Source: Ferdinandcohnia humi_A
Lineage (GTDB): Bacteria; Bacillota; Bacilli; Bacillales; Bacillaceae_L
Length of the DNA: 64,000 nucleotides
Direction: 5' to 3'
NCBI GenBank assembly: GCA_047608075.1
Contig: JBLKRX010000011.1
Location: forward strand, 1-64,000
The notes under the pieces were generated by a model. That model was not told where the DNA came from. It saw nothing but the letters and a program-made list of their open reading frames with translations, and did no database searches. This document shows positions 7,761-16,862 of the stretch, piece by piece (the stretch's first letter is position 1; every line of letters starts with the position of its first letter). The translations under genes were made by a program, and so were the position numbers.

Positions 7761-8603
7761 ATGGTTAAACATTTACAAGATACAACAACTTTGCATAACG
7801 GTGTAAAAATGCCTTGGTTTGGTATAGGGGTTTTTAAAGTAGAAGAAGGGCCTGAGCTAGTTAATGCTGTTAAGACAGCTATAACTCATGGGTACCGAAG
7901 TGTTGACACGGCAGCGATTTATGAGAATGAAGAAGGTGTTGGTAAAGGTATTATAGAAGGTCTAAAAGAAGCACGAATGTCAAGAGAAGAACTGTTCGTA
8001 ACTTCAAAAGTATGGAATGCGGATTTAGGATACGAATCAACGATTGCTGCATACGAGAGAAGCTTAGAGAAACTTGGTTTAGAGTATTTAGATTTATATC
8101 TGATTCATTGGCCAGTTTCAGGTAAATACAAAGATGCTTGGAGAGCCCTTGAAACGCTTTACAAAGAGGGGAGAGTAAAAGCAATAGGTGTTAGTAATTT
8201 TCAAATTCACCATCTTGAAGACGTAATAAAAGATGCTGAAATTAAGCCAATGGTTAATCAAGTAGAATACCATCCACGCTTAACTCAAAAAGATCTACAA
8301 GCATTTTGTCAGAAAAATGACATCCAGCTCGAGGCATGGTCCCCTTTAATGCAAGGCCATTTGCTAGATAATGAGATTTTACAGGAGATCGCTACTAAGC
8401 ATAATAAATCAGTTGCTCAAATCATCTTGCGTTGGGATCTTCAAAATGGAGTTGTAACAATTCCTAAATCAACAAAAGAACATCGTATCGTTGAAAATAC
8501 AAATATTTTTGATTTTGAATTAACAAATGATGAAATGGAAGTCATTCATGGGCTAAATCAAAATCTTCGAGTAGGACCTGACCCAGATAATTTTGATTTT
8601 TAA
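7761..8603 (+). CDS. ytbE: Aldo/keto reductase, YtbE-like
   Basis: A 280-residue NADPH-dependent aldo/keto reductase of the YvgN/YtbE group. The catalytic tetrad is visible: Asp49 and Tyr54 in SVDTAAIYENE, Lys83 in TSKVWN and His116 in LIHWP. The C-terminus holds the NADPH-binding segment IPKSTKEHRIVEN. Relatives reduce glyoxal, methylglyoxal and other aldehydes. It is cytoplasmic, translated from ATG 7761 with a GGGAGG SD, and co-transcribed with the MFS exporter, which suggests joint detoxification and export of a reactive compound. Confidence 0.88.
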   Translation: MVKHLQDTTTLHNGVKMPWFGIGVFKVEEGPELVNAVKTAITHGYRSVDTAAIYENEEGVGKGIIEGLKEARMSREELFVTSKVWNADLGYESTIAAYERSLEKLGLEYLDLYLIHWPVSGKYKDAWRALETLYKEGRVKAIGVSNFQIHHLEDVIKDAEIKPMVNQVEYHPRLTQKDLQAFCQKNDIQLEAWSPLMQGHLLDNEILQEIATKHNKSVAQIILRWDLQNGVVTIPKSTKEHRIVENTNIFDFELTNDEMEVIHGLNQNLRVGPDPDNFDF

Positions 8604-8617
8604 TCATATCGACTTAA

Positions 8618-8660
8618 GAAATAGGCGCAATTTACCGGTACGCCTATTTCATATATTTTC
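8618..8660 (+). terminator. Hairpin after ytbE
   Basis: GAAATAGGCG (8618-8627) pairs perfectly with CGCCTATTTC (8641-8650), followed by ATATATTTT. The T run is poor, so it may be an mRNA-stabilising hairpin or weak terminator. Confidence 0.6.
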
Positions 8661-8699
8661 CAACTAAAAACTTTACGATAAAGGCTTCTTAAAATTACT

Positions 8700-8738
8700 A
8701 AGCGTATTCGAAACAAAACTCGAATACGCTTATTTTTT
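8700..8738 (+). terminator. Strong terminator between convergent genes
   Basis: AAGCGTATTCG and CGAATACGCTT form a perfect 11-bp stem followed by ATTTTTT on the + strand. It closes the ytbDE unit and sits just beyond the stop of the convergent peptidase gene. Confidence 0.85.
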
Positions 8739-8766
8739 AAGGAGACGAATAGTTGAGTCTATCCCC

Positions 8767-9372
8767 TTATGTACGAATTTTTGCAACTACCTTTTCATTT
8801 TTGAAGTGTAAGTTTTCATTGTCCTCTAAGGTATATAAAATGTTGTTTTTTTGAGTCGTTGCCCAATTATCAAATGCGATACGACGTTGTTCGTCATTAT
8901 AATGCGGACAAAGACTTCCTTTTAATATTCCTAAACCTTTAAACTCTTCGTATTCTTCCTCATTTTCACTGTAACAAGTTTCGAACCAACACATCGCCCC
9001 TGCACTTATCCCTGCTAAGATGACGCCGTTTTGATATGCATTTTTCAAGACAATGTCAAAGCGTGTTTTTTGCCAAATCTCCAACATATATTGAGTATTG
9101 CCACCACCTACATATACAATGTCTAAAGCATTTACCACTTCTTGAATGTTTAGTGCTTCAAAATCTTTACTTGTAAGATGGCTTGGCTGTTCTGTTTTAA
9201 AAGCCGTATAAAACTCATCAATATATCCTTGAGCATCATTACTTGCCGTTGCAATAAATCCGATTTTTAATGGTTCCTGTTTTCTTGGGATTTTTAGTAA
9301 ATACTCATCGATAAAGGCTTTTTCTTCCACAGAAAAACCACCACCAGAAATTGCGAGAATATGACTTTCCAT
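8767..9372 (-). CDS. Peptidase E-like (S51) protein
   Basis: A 201-residue member of the S51 peptidase family, close in type to the Bacillus peptidase E-like proteins. The nucleophile lies in GISAGAMCWF (Ser123, on a GxSAG elbow), preceded by VYVGGGNTQYML, which matches the family's conserved GGN segment, and followed by CPHYNDEQR with a candidate catalytic His. Family members cleave N-terminal Asp dipeptides. No signal peptide. SD GAGGAG precedes ATG 9372. It is monocistronic. Confidence 0.85.
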   Translation of the reverse strand: MESHILAISGGGFSVEEKAFIDEYLLKIPRKQEPLKIGFIATASNDAQGYIDEFYTAFKTEQPSHLTSKDFEALNIQEVVNALDIVYVGGGNTQYMLEIWQKTRFDIVLKNAYQNGVILAGISAGAMCWFETCYSENEEEYEEFKGLGILKGSLCPHYNDEQRRIAFDNWATTQKNNILYTLEDNENLHFKNEKVVAKIRT

Positions 9373-9579
9373 TTTGTACTTCTCCTCTTTAGCCGCCTTT
9401 CCTTAACGAAGGCAACTGTTTTCATTTAATATAGATTATTATTCTACAAATATTTTTGAAAACCTTTTTAATTAGAACTGCAAAGAAGCAACGCTGGAAA
9501 TAAGCTAAAGTTATGGTCAAAAAAACTTCCGCTTGAAGTAAGGATTTTTATTCAAAGTGTATGCATTACCACTTCGTTC

Positions 9580-9618
9580 ATAAATAAAAGGAGATGATAC
9601 CTTTACATGGTATCACCT
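9580..9618 (-). terminator. Terminator of Xre repeat gene
   Basis: A 16-bp stem with one mismatch (AAAAGGAGATGATACC against GGTATCACCTCCTTTT), followed on the minus strand by TTTTATTTAT. It lies just downstream of the Xre regulator gene. The 9373-9579 stretch shows nothing else. Confidence 0.85.
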
Positions 9619-9655
9619 CCTTTTACATACAACCATTATGACTTTTTTTCAATGT

Positions 9656-10753
9656 TTATTTAGAAATCAAACCTCTAATTAAGTTTTGATCAATAAAAGG
9701 CATAATTGATATAATGTCACTAATTCCATTTTTTGAAATAGCATCTAATACCAATTTATTCAGGAGTTCCTTATTAATAAATGGGGCTATCGATACAAGT
9801 GATTGGATCCCATTTGCTTCATAACTCTTTTCTGCACAACTGCTTAAAACATCTTCACTTACGGTATACGCGATAGATGATAAAGCTGCTAAACCGTGTA
9901 CCTCAAATTCCTTCTTAGCTCCCTCATCAATTACTTCCTGACTTATAAACGGTGCCATCGACTGTAAACCCTTAAAACCGTTTGATTCAAGCTCTTTCTT
10001 AGCCATTTCGTCAATCACTTCTTGACTTATATACGGAGCTATCGATGGTAAACCTTTCATACCATTTGATTCAAACTCCTTCTTAGCCATCTCATCAATC
10101 ACTTCTTGACTCATATACGGAGCCATCGATGGTAAACCTTTCATACCATTTGATTCAAACTCCTTCTTAGCCATTTCATCAATCACTTCTTGACTCATAT
10201 ACGGAGCAACGGCTGGTAGGGATTTCATTCCTTGTGACTCAAATTCCTTTTCTACACATGCATCCAGAATGTCTTGGCTTATGTATGGCGCCAAAATGAC
10301 TAACCCATTTATACCGCTTTTTTCATATTCTTTCACTGCTAACTCGTCTAAGATATCTTGGCTAAGATATGGCGCTAGTACTGCTAGGTCTTTAGTAGAC
10401 AGTTCACCTTCTATGTTTTGAAAAACCGTGTCCGCCTGCTCTAATTTAAGAATTGGAGCAACAGTAATGAAATCCTCTTTGTCGATCGGCTTTACTTCAG
10501 TAAGATTGTCACTTTCTACTAGATCTTTGATTAATTGTGTTCCTTTACTATTCATTAATAAGTCGTCAATAGAAACATTAAATATCCTTGCAAGCTCAGG
10601 AAGTTTAGAGATGTCTGGCATTGTTTCTCCACGTTCCCAGTTACTAATAGCTTGAAAGCTAACTCCTAATAAATCCGCAAGCACCATCTGTGTAATTTTA
10701 TTTTCCTTTCGAAACTGCGCAATCTGTTTTCCCACTTTTTTCATATCGAACAA
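9656..10753 (-). CDS. Xre regulator with 28-residue tandem repeats
   Basis: About 365 residues. The N-terminus is an Xre/Cro helix-turn-helix (KQIAQFRKENKITQMVLADLLGVSFQAISNWERGE). The remaining protein is about ten copies of a 28-residue repeat with consensus APYxSQxxIDEMAKKEFESNGMKGLPSI; the middle copies are nearly identical also in DNA (84-bp period, about 9925-10250), which points to recent expansion. Each repeat looks like two short amphipathic helices, so the region probably forms an alpha-solenoid. TTG 10753 follows SD GAGGTG by 6 nt; ATG 10744 is the alternative start. Likely a DNA-binding protein with a protein-interaction scaffold; the target is unknown. Confidence 0.75.
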   Translation of the reverse strand: MFDMKKVGKQIAQFRKENKITQMVLADLLGVSFQAISNWERGETMPDISKLPELARIFNVSIDDLLMNSKGTQLIKDLVESDNLTEVKPIDKEDFITVAPILKLEQADTVFQNIEGELSTKDLAVLAPYLSQDILDELAVKEYEKSGINGLVILAPYISQDILDACVEKEFESQGMKSLPAVAPYMSQEVIDEMAKKEFESNGMKGLPSMAPYMSQEVIDEMAKKEFESNGMKGLPSIAPYISQEVIDEMAKKELESNGFKGLQSMAPFISQEVIDEGAKKEFEVHGLAALSSIAYTVSEDVLSSCAEKSYEANGIQSLVSIAPFINKELLNKLVLDAISKNGISDIISIMPFIDQNLIRGLISK

Positions 10754-10896
10754 AACACTCACCTCTTTTAGTAGTATAAAATAAGTGTAAGTCCCAGAAG
10801 TAAAAATTCCTATCAAGTTATACTTGAATTGACGATAACAGCATATTCAAGTATGAGTTGAATTTGCGTAACCACTTACCTCTTACCCTAAACTCC

Positions 10897-10925
10897 ATCA
10901 AAAAAGGCATTAATCCTTCTTTGAT
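10897..10925 (-). terminator. Terminator of small conserved gene
   Basis: ATCAAAGAAGG and CCTTTTTTGAT (minus strand) form an 11-bp stem with one GU pair; the T run is part of the 3' arm. It is placed just after the small gene ending at 10938. Confidence 0.65.
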
Positions 10926-10937
10926 CAACGCCCCTCT

Positions 10938-11171
10938 TTAGGATTTCTTTTCATTTCCTCGTTTGAAATTTCCGGTTAGCTTTGCCATTATTAATTGTTC
11001 TTCCTTTTCATTCTCAGCAGTGTTCATCTTACTAATAAACTTCTCTGCCTCTTTCCCTTTTAAAATTTTCACTTGTTTCCCATAATAGTCTAAAAAGATT
11101 GTATTGTCTTTAGTAACTCGGTAACGAAAAGGAGTATCGTCCAACCGATTTCGTTTATCGATATTTCCCAT
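10938..11171 (-). CDS. Small conserved hypothetical protein
   Basis: A 77-residue basic cytoplasmic protein beginning MGNIDKRNRLDDTPFRYRVTKDN, ending LIMAKLTGNFKRGNEKKS. Proteins with the RNRLD...FxYxVTKDN...GKQVKxLKG...TGNFKRGNE pattern recur in Bacillus genomes without assigned function, to my recollection. I chose ATG 11171 because GGGGG lies 5 nt upstream; an upstream in-frame ATG at 11210 would overlap the preceding lipoprotein gene. It may share a transcript with that gene. Confidence 0.65.
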   Translation of the reverse strand: MGNIDKRNRLDDTPFRYRVTKDNTIFLDYYGKQVKILKGKEAEKFISKMNTAENEKEEQLIMAKLTGNFKRGNEKKS

Positions 11172-11196
11172 ACCTACCCCCATATTATGTCTACTC

Positions 11197-11712
11197 TTAA
11201 TGATATTCATATTTTTCTAGCCACTCGCGACTCCATGTATCATAGTCTCCCTGTACTTCATCTGTAGTCCTTCCGTCCAATGAATAAGGTGCTCCTGCTA
11301 AGCCAGTATTCTTTTTAATTACCGGATATGATATCCCTCCAATTGACTTTCCATCATAAACCCAAACATTTACACCAACCTTACCTAGAAAATAGTTCTC
11401 TGACTTATATTCATTCTCGAGTGGGTGATCTTTCACGTAAAATGTTTCAACTTCAATTTTTTTATCAATTATGTGATCTGGTTGTATAGATTGAACTGAC
11501 CATAACTGCATATGATGATGCACAGACAAATCCGATGTAGAAAAGGATAGCGTCGACTTCCCCTGATAGGATAAAACGTCATACCCTTTTTCTTCTAGAT
11601 GGGACTTAGCAATCTTGCCGTTATCATCTAAATCATTAAATGAATGATTTGAGCAACCAGCTATGTAAATAACAAAAAACAAAAGAATCAGTAATGATGA
11701 CCTTGGCTTCAT
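11197..11712 (-). CDS. Hypothetical lipoprotein
   Basis: A 171-residue predicted lipoprotein with signal peptide and lipobox IAGC (Cys20). The mature part is acidic and rich in Tyr and Trp, containing SYQGKSTLSFS and DHPLENEYKSENYFLGKVGVNVWVYDGKSIGGISYP. No known domain is recognised. SD GGGAGG precedes ATG 11712. The next gene starts 26 bp after its stop, so the two may form an operon. Confidence 0.65.
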   Translation of the reverse strand: MKPRSSLLILLFFVIYIAGCSNHSFNDLDDNGKIAKSHLEEKGYDVLSYQGKSTLSFSTSDLSVHHHMQLWSVQSIQPDHIIDKKIEVETFYVKDHPLENEYKSENYFLGKVGVNVWVYDGKSIGGISYPVIKKNTGLAGAPYSLDGRTTDEVQGDYDTWSREWLEKYEYH

Positions 11713-11749
11713 TAGTTACCTCCCTTTGACCACGTTTTTAAAAGCATAT

Positions 11750-12484
11750 TCATTTTCTTGATTTAATGACCAAAAAGGAAGGTCTCCTTTTTTCGTTAAT
11801 CAGCTTTGGCATTTGTTCTAAGCCCTCAGGAATTGACTGTGGTTCAATGATTTGTTCTAGTTTTAATCCGTTGTGTATGAGTGTATTAATAATGGTCGAA
11901 AATGTCCTATGATACTTTACGACACCATCAATATACCAATGCTGCTCTCTTTTTCCTTCCTCTTGATAATTGTCCAATGCGTAATGTAATCTATTCCCTT
12001 CTTCATCCTTGAACCAATTGTTCATTTCTTTCCGAGCTGTTACAATTGGATGTTCAATTGAAAAAATGAACTCTCCGTTTGTGGTTAACAATTGATTTAC
12101 TTTTTCAATCAGGGCTGGGTAATCATCGATATAGTGGATGGCTAGAGAGCTTATGATTACGTCAAATTTCTGATTTGGCAATTCCAGATCTTCTATAGAG
12201 GTACACATATACTCTATTTTCTCGTGCTTATTTTCTTTAGTAGCCTGTTCTATCATATTTCTAGATATATCGATACCTACAACCTTTGAAGCACCATTCG
12301 CAACACAATACTTTGCAAATTGACCAGTTCCACAACCTAAGTCTAAGATGTTCTTTCCATGGAGATTTGAAATCGCAGATTTGATGGCGGGCTGTTCAAC
12401 AAAATCATTATATGTTACTCCACTTTTTCGCAATTTACTATATCCGTTGAAAAAAGTCTCATTATCATATATATTTTGTTTCAA
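11750..12484 (-). CDS. Class I SAM-dependent methyltransferase
   Basis: A 244-residue methyltransferase. Motif I is NILDLGCGTGQFAKYC, followed by the acidic residue of motif II (VVGIDIS) and motif IV (FDVIISSLAIHYIDD). The C-terminal part (FSIEHPIVTARKEMNNWFKDEEGNRLHYALDNY) resembles small-molecule methyltransferases related to UbiE/BioC-like proteins. TTG 12484 is preceded by SD GGGGGA at 6 nt; the in-frame ATG at 12514 has no SD. Substrate unknown. Confidence 0.8.
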   Translation of the reverse strand: MKQNIYDNETFFNGYSKLRKSGVTYNDFVEQPAIKSAISNLHGKNILDLGCGTGQFAKYCVANGASKVVGIDISRNMIEQATKENKHEKIEYMCTSIEDLELPNQKFDVIISSLAIHYIDDYPALIEKVNQLLTTNGEFIFSIEHPIVTARKEMNNWFKDEEGNRLHYALDNYQEEGKREQHWYIDGVVKYHRTFSTIINTLIHNGLKLEQIIEPQSIPEGLEQMPKLINEKRRPSFLVIKSRK

Positions 12485-12586
12485 TTTAGTTCCCCCGTTT
12501 TCTGTATTTCTCAACTTTTTACATTTCCTTTTCCACTACCCTTTTCCAGGAGCGATAGAAGCGTTACTTAACCTATAAATTCTTAC

Positions 12587-13159
12587 CTATTGATATGCCC
12601 CTTCGGATTCCGGAAGTTCTTTATACGCATCCTTACTCTTAATTATATTGAATACATAATTACGTATCTTAAGTAGTTGTTTTGCATCCATAGTAGGTTC
12701 ACAATACGTCCCTGAAACAGATTGCGTAAATGTTTCACCATTTATAATTATTTTCCATTCGTCTTCTTCATATGGTTCCTGTACACAAATTGATTCGTTT
12801 AGGTGGCTAGGTATTAGCTTTTTCGTTTCTACAATGTTAATTTCTTCCATTTTCTCATAAATTTCTTCTAGTTCCTTCTCAGTTAAAGTTATCTTTGCGG
12901 TTATTGCCCCTGCTGTTAGTAAATCTTTAGTTACTATACCTTCAAATGTGTTTATTTCATTCCTTTTCCCCACACCAAATCTAATAGAAAAACCAAAGTC
13001 ATCTGTCATCTCATTTGGCATCTCATTTGGCATCGATTGAGCAATGTTCATCTCCTTTGAACCAGAAGAGTTCGGATTACTTTCGCTTGGATTTATTTCG
13101 GATTGGTTACAAGAACACAATGTTAATATAAGAAATATAATTAGTAACTGTTTGGTCAA
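12587..13159 (-). CDS. Hypothetical lipoprotein
   Basis: A 190-residue predicted lipoprotein with lipobox LCSC (Cys17), followed by a low-complexity Ser/Asn/Pro linker that contains a small MPNE duplication. The rest is hydrophilic with a pair of cysteines (ESICVQEPYEEDEW, SGTYCEPTM) that may form a disulfide. TTG 13159 is chosen since AGGAGGG ends 6 nt upstream; ATG 13165 abuts the SD. No function recognised. Confidence 0.6.
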   Translation of the reverse strand: MTKQLLIIFLILTLCSCNQSEINPSESNPNSSGSKEMNIAQSMPNEMPNEMTDDFGFSIRFGVGKRNEINTFEGIVTKDLLTAGAITAKITLTEKELEEIYEKMEEINIVETKKLIPSHLNESICVQEPYEEDEWKIIINGETFTQSVSGTYCEPTMDAKQLLKIRNYVFNIIKSKDAYKELPESEGAYQ

Positions 13160-13228
13160 CACCATCCCTCCTTTAAAAATGGGAAGAATTATTCACATAT
13201 ATCGAGGGCTTTTAGCCTTTTCATCTCT

Positions 13229-13708
13229 TTACCTTACCAATTTCTCAAGTAAAATCTCGTCCCGTATGGGAATACCATCGTTGCCGATAAGAGGTATTTC
13301 AGGTTTAACCCTTCTAGCTTTTTCAACCGCATTAAGTAGTAGTTTCGAAAAATAATAACCACGTTTTTGATAAAATCTTAAAGCTAAAAGATTATCATTC
13401 GTAGTAATAAGTTTTAAGACCTTGCAATTATTCTCTTTTGCAACATCTTCAACTGCCTTGAGAAGAGCTGTACCTATACCCTTTCCCTCTTCAACACTAT
13501 CTAAAGAAATAATTTCACACTCATTGTCTTTAATTACATAAGTGATTAACCCAGCAATGTTATTCTCTTCATTCAATACTATAAAACCTTCCAACTTGCT
13601 ACAATCATATACTCCACTTGAAATCACCATTTTAGGGCTACCCCAATGTTTAATTAAAAAATCTGTAATTTTTTCACTCGGCAAGTCTTTTATTGATGAA
13701 ATATGCAT
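13229..13708 (-). CDS. GNAT family N-acetyltransferase
   Basis: A 159-residue GNAT protein. The acetyl-CoA-binding motif is VEEGKGIGTALLKAVEDVAKE (Q/RxxGxG/A type), followed by LITTNDNLLALRFYQKRGYYF, the usual motif B. SD GAAAGG lies 8 nt before ATG 13708. Cytoplasmic. The acceptor substrate cannot be told from sequence. Confidence 0.82.
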   Translation of the reverse strand: MHISSIKDLPSEKITDFLIKHWGSPKMVISSGVYDCSKLEGFIVLNEENNIAGLITYVIKDNECEIISLDSVEEGKGIGTALLKAVEDVAKENNCKVLKLITTNDNLLALRFYQKRGYYFSKLLLNAVEKARRVKPEIPLIGNDGIPIRDEILLEKLVR

Positions 13709-13883
13709 GAAATCAACCTTTCCCGTTCCGGTTTTGTTTGGTAAAAATTTCTACAAAAAGAAGCAATATTCCTTCTTTGAATAAAACGGATTGTCGGTCG
13801 TACTATGTTATCAATCTTTTAACTTGAATGCATTTACCAATAATCGGTATATTGAATCATATAAACAGATGGGAGGAAACAAA

Positions 13884-14270
13884 ATGGAAATAAAGAAAGG
13901 TAACCCTGAAAATGTAGCACCACCCATTGCTCAATATCATCATGTTACAGTGATCCCTAGAAATGCTGAACTAGTTGTATTATCAGGTCAAATAGGGAAC
14001 GACAAAAACGGGGTATTACCTCTTGATATTGAGACACAGTTCTCCAATGCACTTGAAAATATTAAGTCAATACTAAAAAGCGAAGGAATAGATACAAATA
14101 GTGTTTTTAAGATTAACATCTGGCTAACCGAGAAAATGAACAGAGATCACTATGTAAAAGCATGGAGCGAATTCCATAATCAATCACCACCAGCAACAAC
14201 ATTGGCATATGTTTCTGCTTTGGCCAGACCTGAAATTAAGGTGGAAGTAGAAGCCTGGGCTGCTAGATAA
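13884..14270 (+). CDS. RidA family protein
   Basis: A 128-residue RidA/YjgF/YER057c/UK114 protein. The core shows VVLSGQIG, TQFSNALENIKSILKSEG and the C-terminal active-site strand ALARPEIKVEVEAWAA with the conserved Arg that binds the imine carboxylate in RidA enzymes. Archetypal members hydrolyse reactive enamines and imines released by PLP enzymes. ATG 13884 has SD GGGAGG 7 nt upstream. Monocistronic. Confidence 0.88.
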   Translation: MEIKKGNPENVAPPIAQYHHVTVIPRNAELVVLSGQIGNDKNGVLPLDIETQFSNALENIKSILKSEGIDTNSVFKINIWLTEKMNRDHYVKAWSEFHNQSPPATTLAYVSALARPEIKVEVEAWAAR

Positions 14271-14349
14271 TATGGGAAGAATACGCTGCTTATGTAGTCC
14301 ATTTAGGGGTTGAGTATTTAATACAGGAAAGTCATTCCTTTAATTGCCA

Positions 14350-14387
14350 AGATAAAAATAAAAATGAGAGCTACAAACATAGCTCTC
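14350..14387 (-). terminator. Terminator of SDR/phosphotransferase pair
   Basis: GAGAGCT (14366-14372) pairs with AGCTCTC (14381-14387). The T run ATTTTTATTTTTAT follows on the minus strand, so it ends the minus-strand pair starting at 16266. Confidence 0.7.
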
Positions 14388-14518
14388 TTCTTCAACTTAC
14401 TATTTTCTTAACATTACAGAACAGTACTGAAATTGGATATTTTTATATCTAACCCTCGCCCTGTAAATTCATAGTTCTTAGACCAAAGATAACATATCCC
14501 TATAGACCACAATTTAAA

Positions 14519-15355
14519 TCAAATTGTTCTAAAATTTGTTTTTAATAATTCATTTGCCTTTTGAGTGTTAAGGGAAGTATCAAGGGAAACAATCGATTCT
14601 TCTTTAGTAATTTCATAAGAGGTAATCGGTGTATTGATACCTAGTTGCTCTAAACGTCGTTTGTAAAACGTATAATAGCTTATTTTTTGCATTGGCCCTA
14701 GGTGTATCGTCCCGCTAAAATCTTTTTCTATCAATTCGATTATTGCATTTGATAAATCATTAACATGTATAAAGGTACGATACAAATTGGTTGCAGCCTG
14801 TATATTTTTATTTTCTTTTATTTGCTCGATTATTCGGGTCGTTCTCTTTTCTATGCACGTATTAGAACTACTCCCATATATAGGTCCTGTTCGAATTATT
14901 ATATGGTTTGAATGGTTTTCTTTTATAAGATATTCACCTTTATATTTCGCATTTACATATACGGAAAGTGGAGCATCGTTCGGAAGAGTACCAATTTTAT
15001 CCGTTTCTTTGTAATCCCCGATTCCCTCTGTAAAAACTGCATCCGTCGAAATAAAAAGCAGCTTTGTTTCTTTTTTTATGATCGATAGTAAATTTACTAG
15101 CCCTGAATTTATTAATTCACATTCATTTTCTCCACTCATAAGTGTCCAAACAATAACATCGGGATTTGATTTTGTAATAACGGATAGTAAAGAAGAATGG
15201 TTGTATATATCTGTTTGAAGGATATTCGTATCGTTATCTAACGATCTTGAAGTACCGAAAAAAGTTATATTCTTCTTAGTAGCCTGATCCATTACATTTG
15301 AGCCTACATACCCTTTTCCACCTAATATTAGTATTTTTCTTTTGTTTTCTGACAC
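14519..15355 (-). CDS. NAD(P)-dependent sugar epimerase/reductase-like
   Basis: A 278-residue extended short-chain dehydrogenase of the RmlD/epimerase type. The Rossmann motif is ILGGKGYVGSNV near the N-terminus and the active-site Tyr-Lys pair lies in YVNAKYKGEYL. These enzymes oxidise or reduce nucleotide sugars or related substrates. It starts at GTG 15355 and begins 17 bp after the phosphotransferase-like gene ends, so the two are probably co-transcribed. The real substrate is unknown; no other cell-wall sugar genes are near. Confidence 0.75.
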   Translation of the reverse strand: MSENKRKILILGGKGYVGSNVMDQATKKNITFFGTSRSLDNDTNILQTDIYNHSSLLSVITKSNPDVIVWTLMSGENECELINSGLVNLLSIIKKETKLLFISTDAVFTEGIGDYKETDKIGTLPNDAPLSVYVNAKYKGEYLIKENHSNHIIIRTGPIYGSSSNTCIEKRTTRIIEQIKENKNIQAATNLYRTFIHVNDLSNAIIELIEKDFSGTIHLGPMQKISYYTFYKRRLEQLGINTPITSYEITKEESIVSLDTSLNTQKANELLKTNFRTI

Positions 15356-15372
15356 TTCTTTTTCAACCCTTT

Positions 15373-16266
15373 TTACTTTTTAGTAAGTTCATACAGACTA
15401 GAAAACTTTTCGAGCGCTGTTTCCCAATTGACTTGTTGTCTATTTTTAACAGCGTACAGCAACTCGTGGAAAACTGGTTGTAAACCATAGAAGGCTTTTA
15501 CTCGATTGTATAAAGAATTTGAAGTCTCATTTCCGCTATACCAATGCAGTACGTCCTTTGTAAAATCAGGACCAAAATCCCAATATAAACCAGCAAAATC
15601 GAACGCTGGGTCCCCTATTTGAGCATCGGTAAAATCAATAATACCGCTGATTCCCTTTTTCTCCTGGTTATAAATGATATTTGAGGCCGTCAAATCACCA
15701 TGTATAACTGACTTTTTAAACGTTAGCCTAGGAAAAACTTCAATAAAATTGGTAAAGAAATGATCAATATCATATACCTGTTGTTTATTTATAAACGGAT
15801 ATAAAGCGGATGTAACATTTGAGTACAAATCTTCCCAATAGCTAAGTGTGTGAGTGGTTTTTAAGGTAATTTCTCTGCTTGATACATCTAAACTATGTAA
15901 CTTTGTTAGAAAGTCACCAATAACCCTTGCGTTTACTGGGTTATCTCTAAGATTAGGAATGGTAATTTGATTTAGAGACTTACCTTCTATTAAGGAGTAT
16001 GTAACACCTTTTAATTCATTATCACTGTAGACGAATCCATAGTTTGGTATGTGTAAAAGAGGTTCCTTCGCCCTCAATATTTCAAGTAATTTTCCTTCTT
16101 CAACTATTACCGATAAAAGATTATTAGATTTAGGAAATCTAAAGACGATCTTTTCGTTCACGATTAGAATGTCATTATCCCAGCCTCGATTGTTTACTTG
16201 TATGTCGTTAATTGTTAGGTCGGGAAAACTATTTTTGACGAAGCGTAACATCTCATTCTTTGTCAT
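15373..16266 (-). CDS. Aminoglycoside phosphotransferase-like kinase
   Basis: A 297-residue APH/choline-kinase-fold protein. The catalytic loop is VIHGDLTASNIIYN (His189, Asp191, Asn196) and the metal-binding Asp is in GIIDFTDAQIGDPAFDFA (Asp211). The N-lobe contains IVFRFPKS with the ATP-binding Lys/Arg strand. Family members phosphorylate aminoglycosides, macrolides or small metabolites. SD AGGGGG precedes ATG 16266. It heads a two-gene unit with a sugar reductase-like gene. Resistance function is possible but unproven. Confidence 0.78.
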   Translation of the reverse strand: MTKNEMLRFVKNSFPDLTINDIQVNNRGWDNDILIVNEKIVFRFPKSNNLLSVIVEEGKLLEILRAKEPLLHIPNYGFVYSDNELKGVTYSLIEGKSLNQITIPNLRDNPVNARVIGDFLTKLHSLDVSSREITLKTTHTLSYWEDLYSNVTSALYPFINKQQVYDIDHFFTNFIEVFPRLTFKKSVIHGDLTASNIIYNQEKKGISGIIDFTDAQIGDPAFDFAGLYWDFGPDFTKDVLHWYSGNETSNSLYNRVKAFYGLQPVFHELLYAVKNRQQVNWETALEKFSSLYELTKK

Positions 16267-16452
16267 TTTCGCCCCCTATAAACACGTAGAAAGTCTTGTC
16301 CATCCTTTTGGATTATTACTTTCAACAGAAACTAGTGGTAATCCTTCATTTTTCGTACCAAAACCAGTAATCATTCAGGTTTTTTTTGCTATTTTCTATA
16401 AAAAATGCGCTAAACCTACAAGGATTAACACCAGCATGACTTTGAAGAAATA

Positions 16453-16806
16453 TTAAACCTGCTTGTTTACACGCGACTTCGTTTTTCGAGGGATATTTGG
16501 GTTCGGCTCTTTTTTGCCTCCGATCATTTCAAATACACTAAAATTACCCCAGAACAGAAGAGAAAGGCCTCCGACAACAACGTATCCCCACGCTCCGATG
16601 ACCCCAACTGGCTCCCCTGTAAATGCTAATTGCAGATAAACAAGCGTGGTAATCAGCATGACTGTGAGCATGATATTCACTAAAAATCTACCAAACTCAG
16701 AAACACGATACTTACTCATCCACTTTAAAACAACAAACGTAATACCAAAATCAAGAATAAGATAAAATATCCCCTTTCCGACATTCCTTTCATAAAACAG
16801 TCTCAT
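16453..16806 (-). CDS. C-terminal part of probably frameshifted membrane protein
   Basis: A 117-residue membrane protein if read from ATG 16806, but that ATG has no SD and the same frame stays open upstream to 16983. The upstream stretch reads ESTDTKEKTSETEDG, then KLFILSISKITQYGLLLLATIYYVDS, a hydrophilic linker and an extra membrane helix that look like genuine coding sequence. No ATG, GTG or TTG occurs there. The simplest reading is that this is the 3' part of the gene at 16863-17678, separated by a frameshift. Three or four membrane segments are visible. Confidence 0.6.
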   Translation of the reverse strand: MRLFYERNVGKGIFYLILDFGITFVVLKWMSKYRVSEFGRFLVNIMLTVMLITTLVYLQLAFTGEPVGVIGAWGYVVVGGLSLLFWGNFSVFEMIGGKKEPNPNIPRKTKSRVNKQV

Positions 16807-16862
16807 ACTATCAACGTAGTAGATTGTTGCCAGCAGTAACAGGCCATACTGAGTGATTTTAC

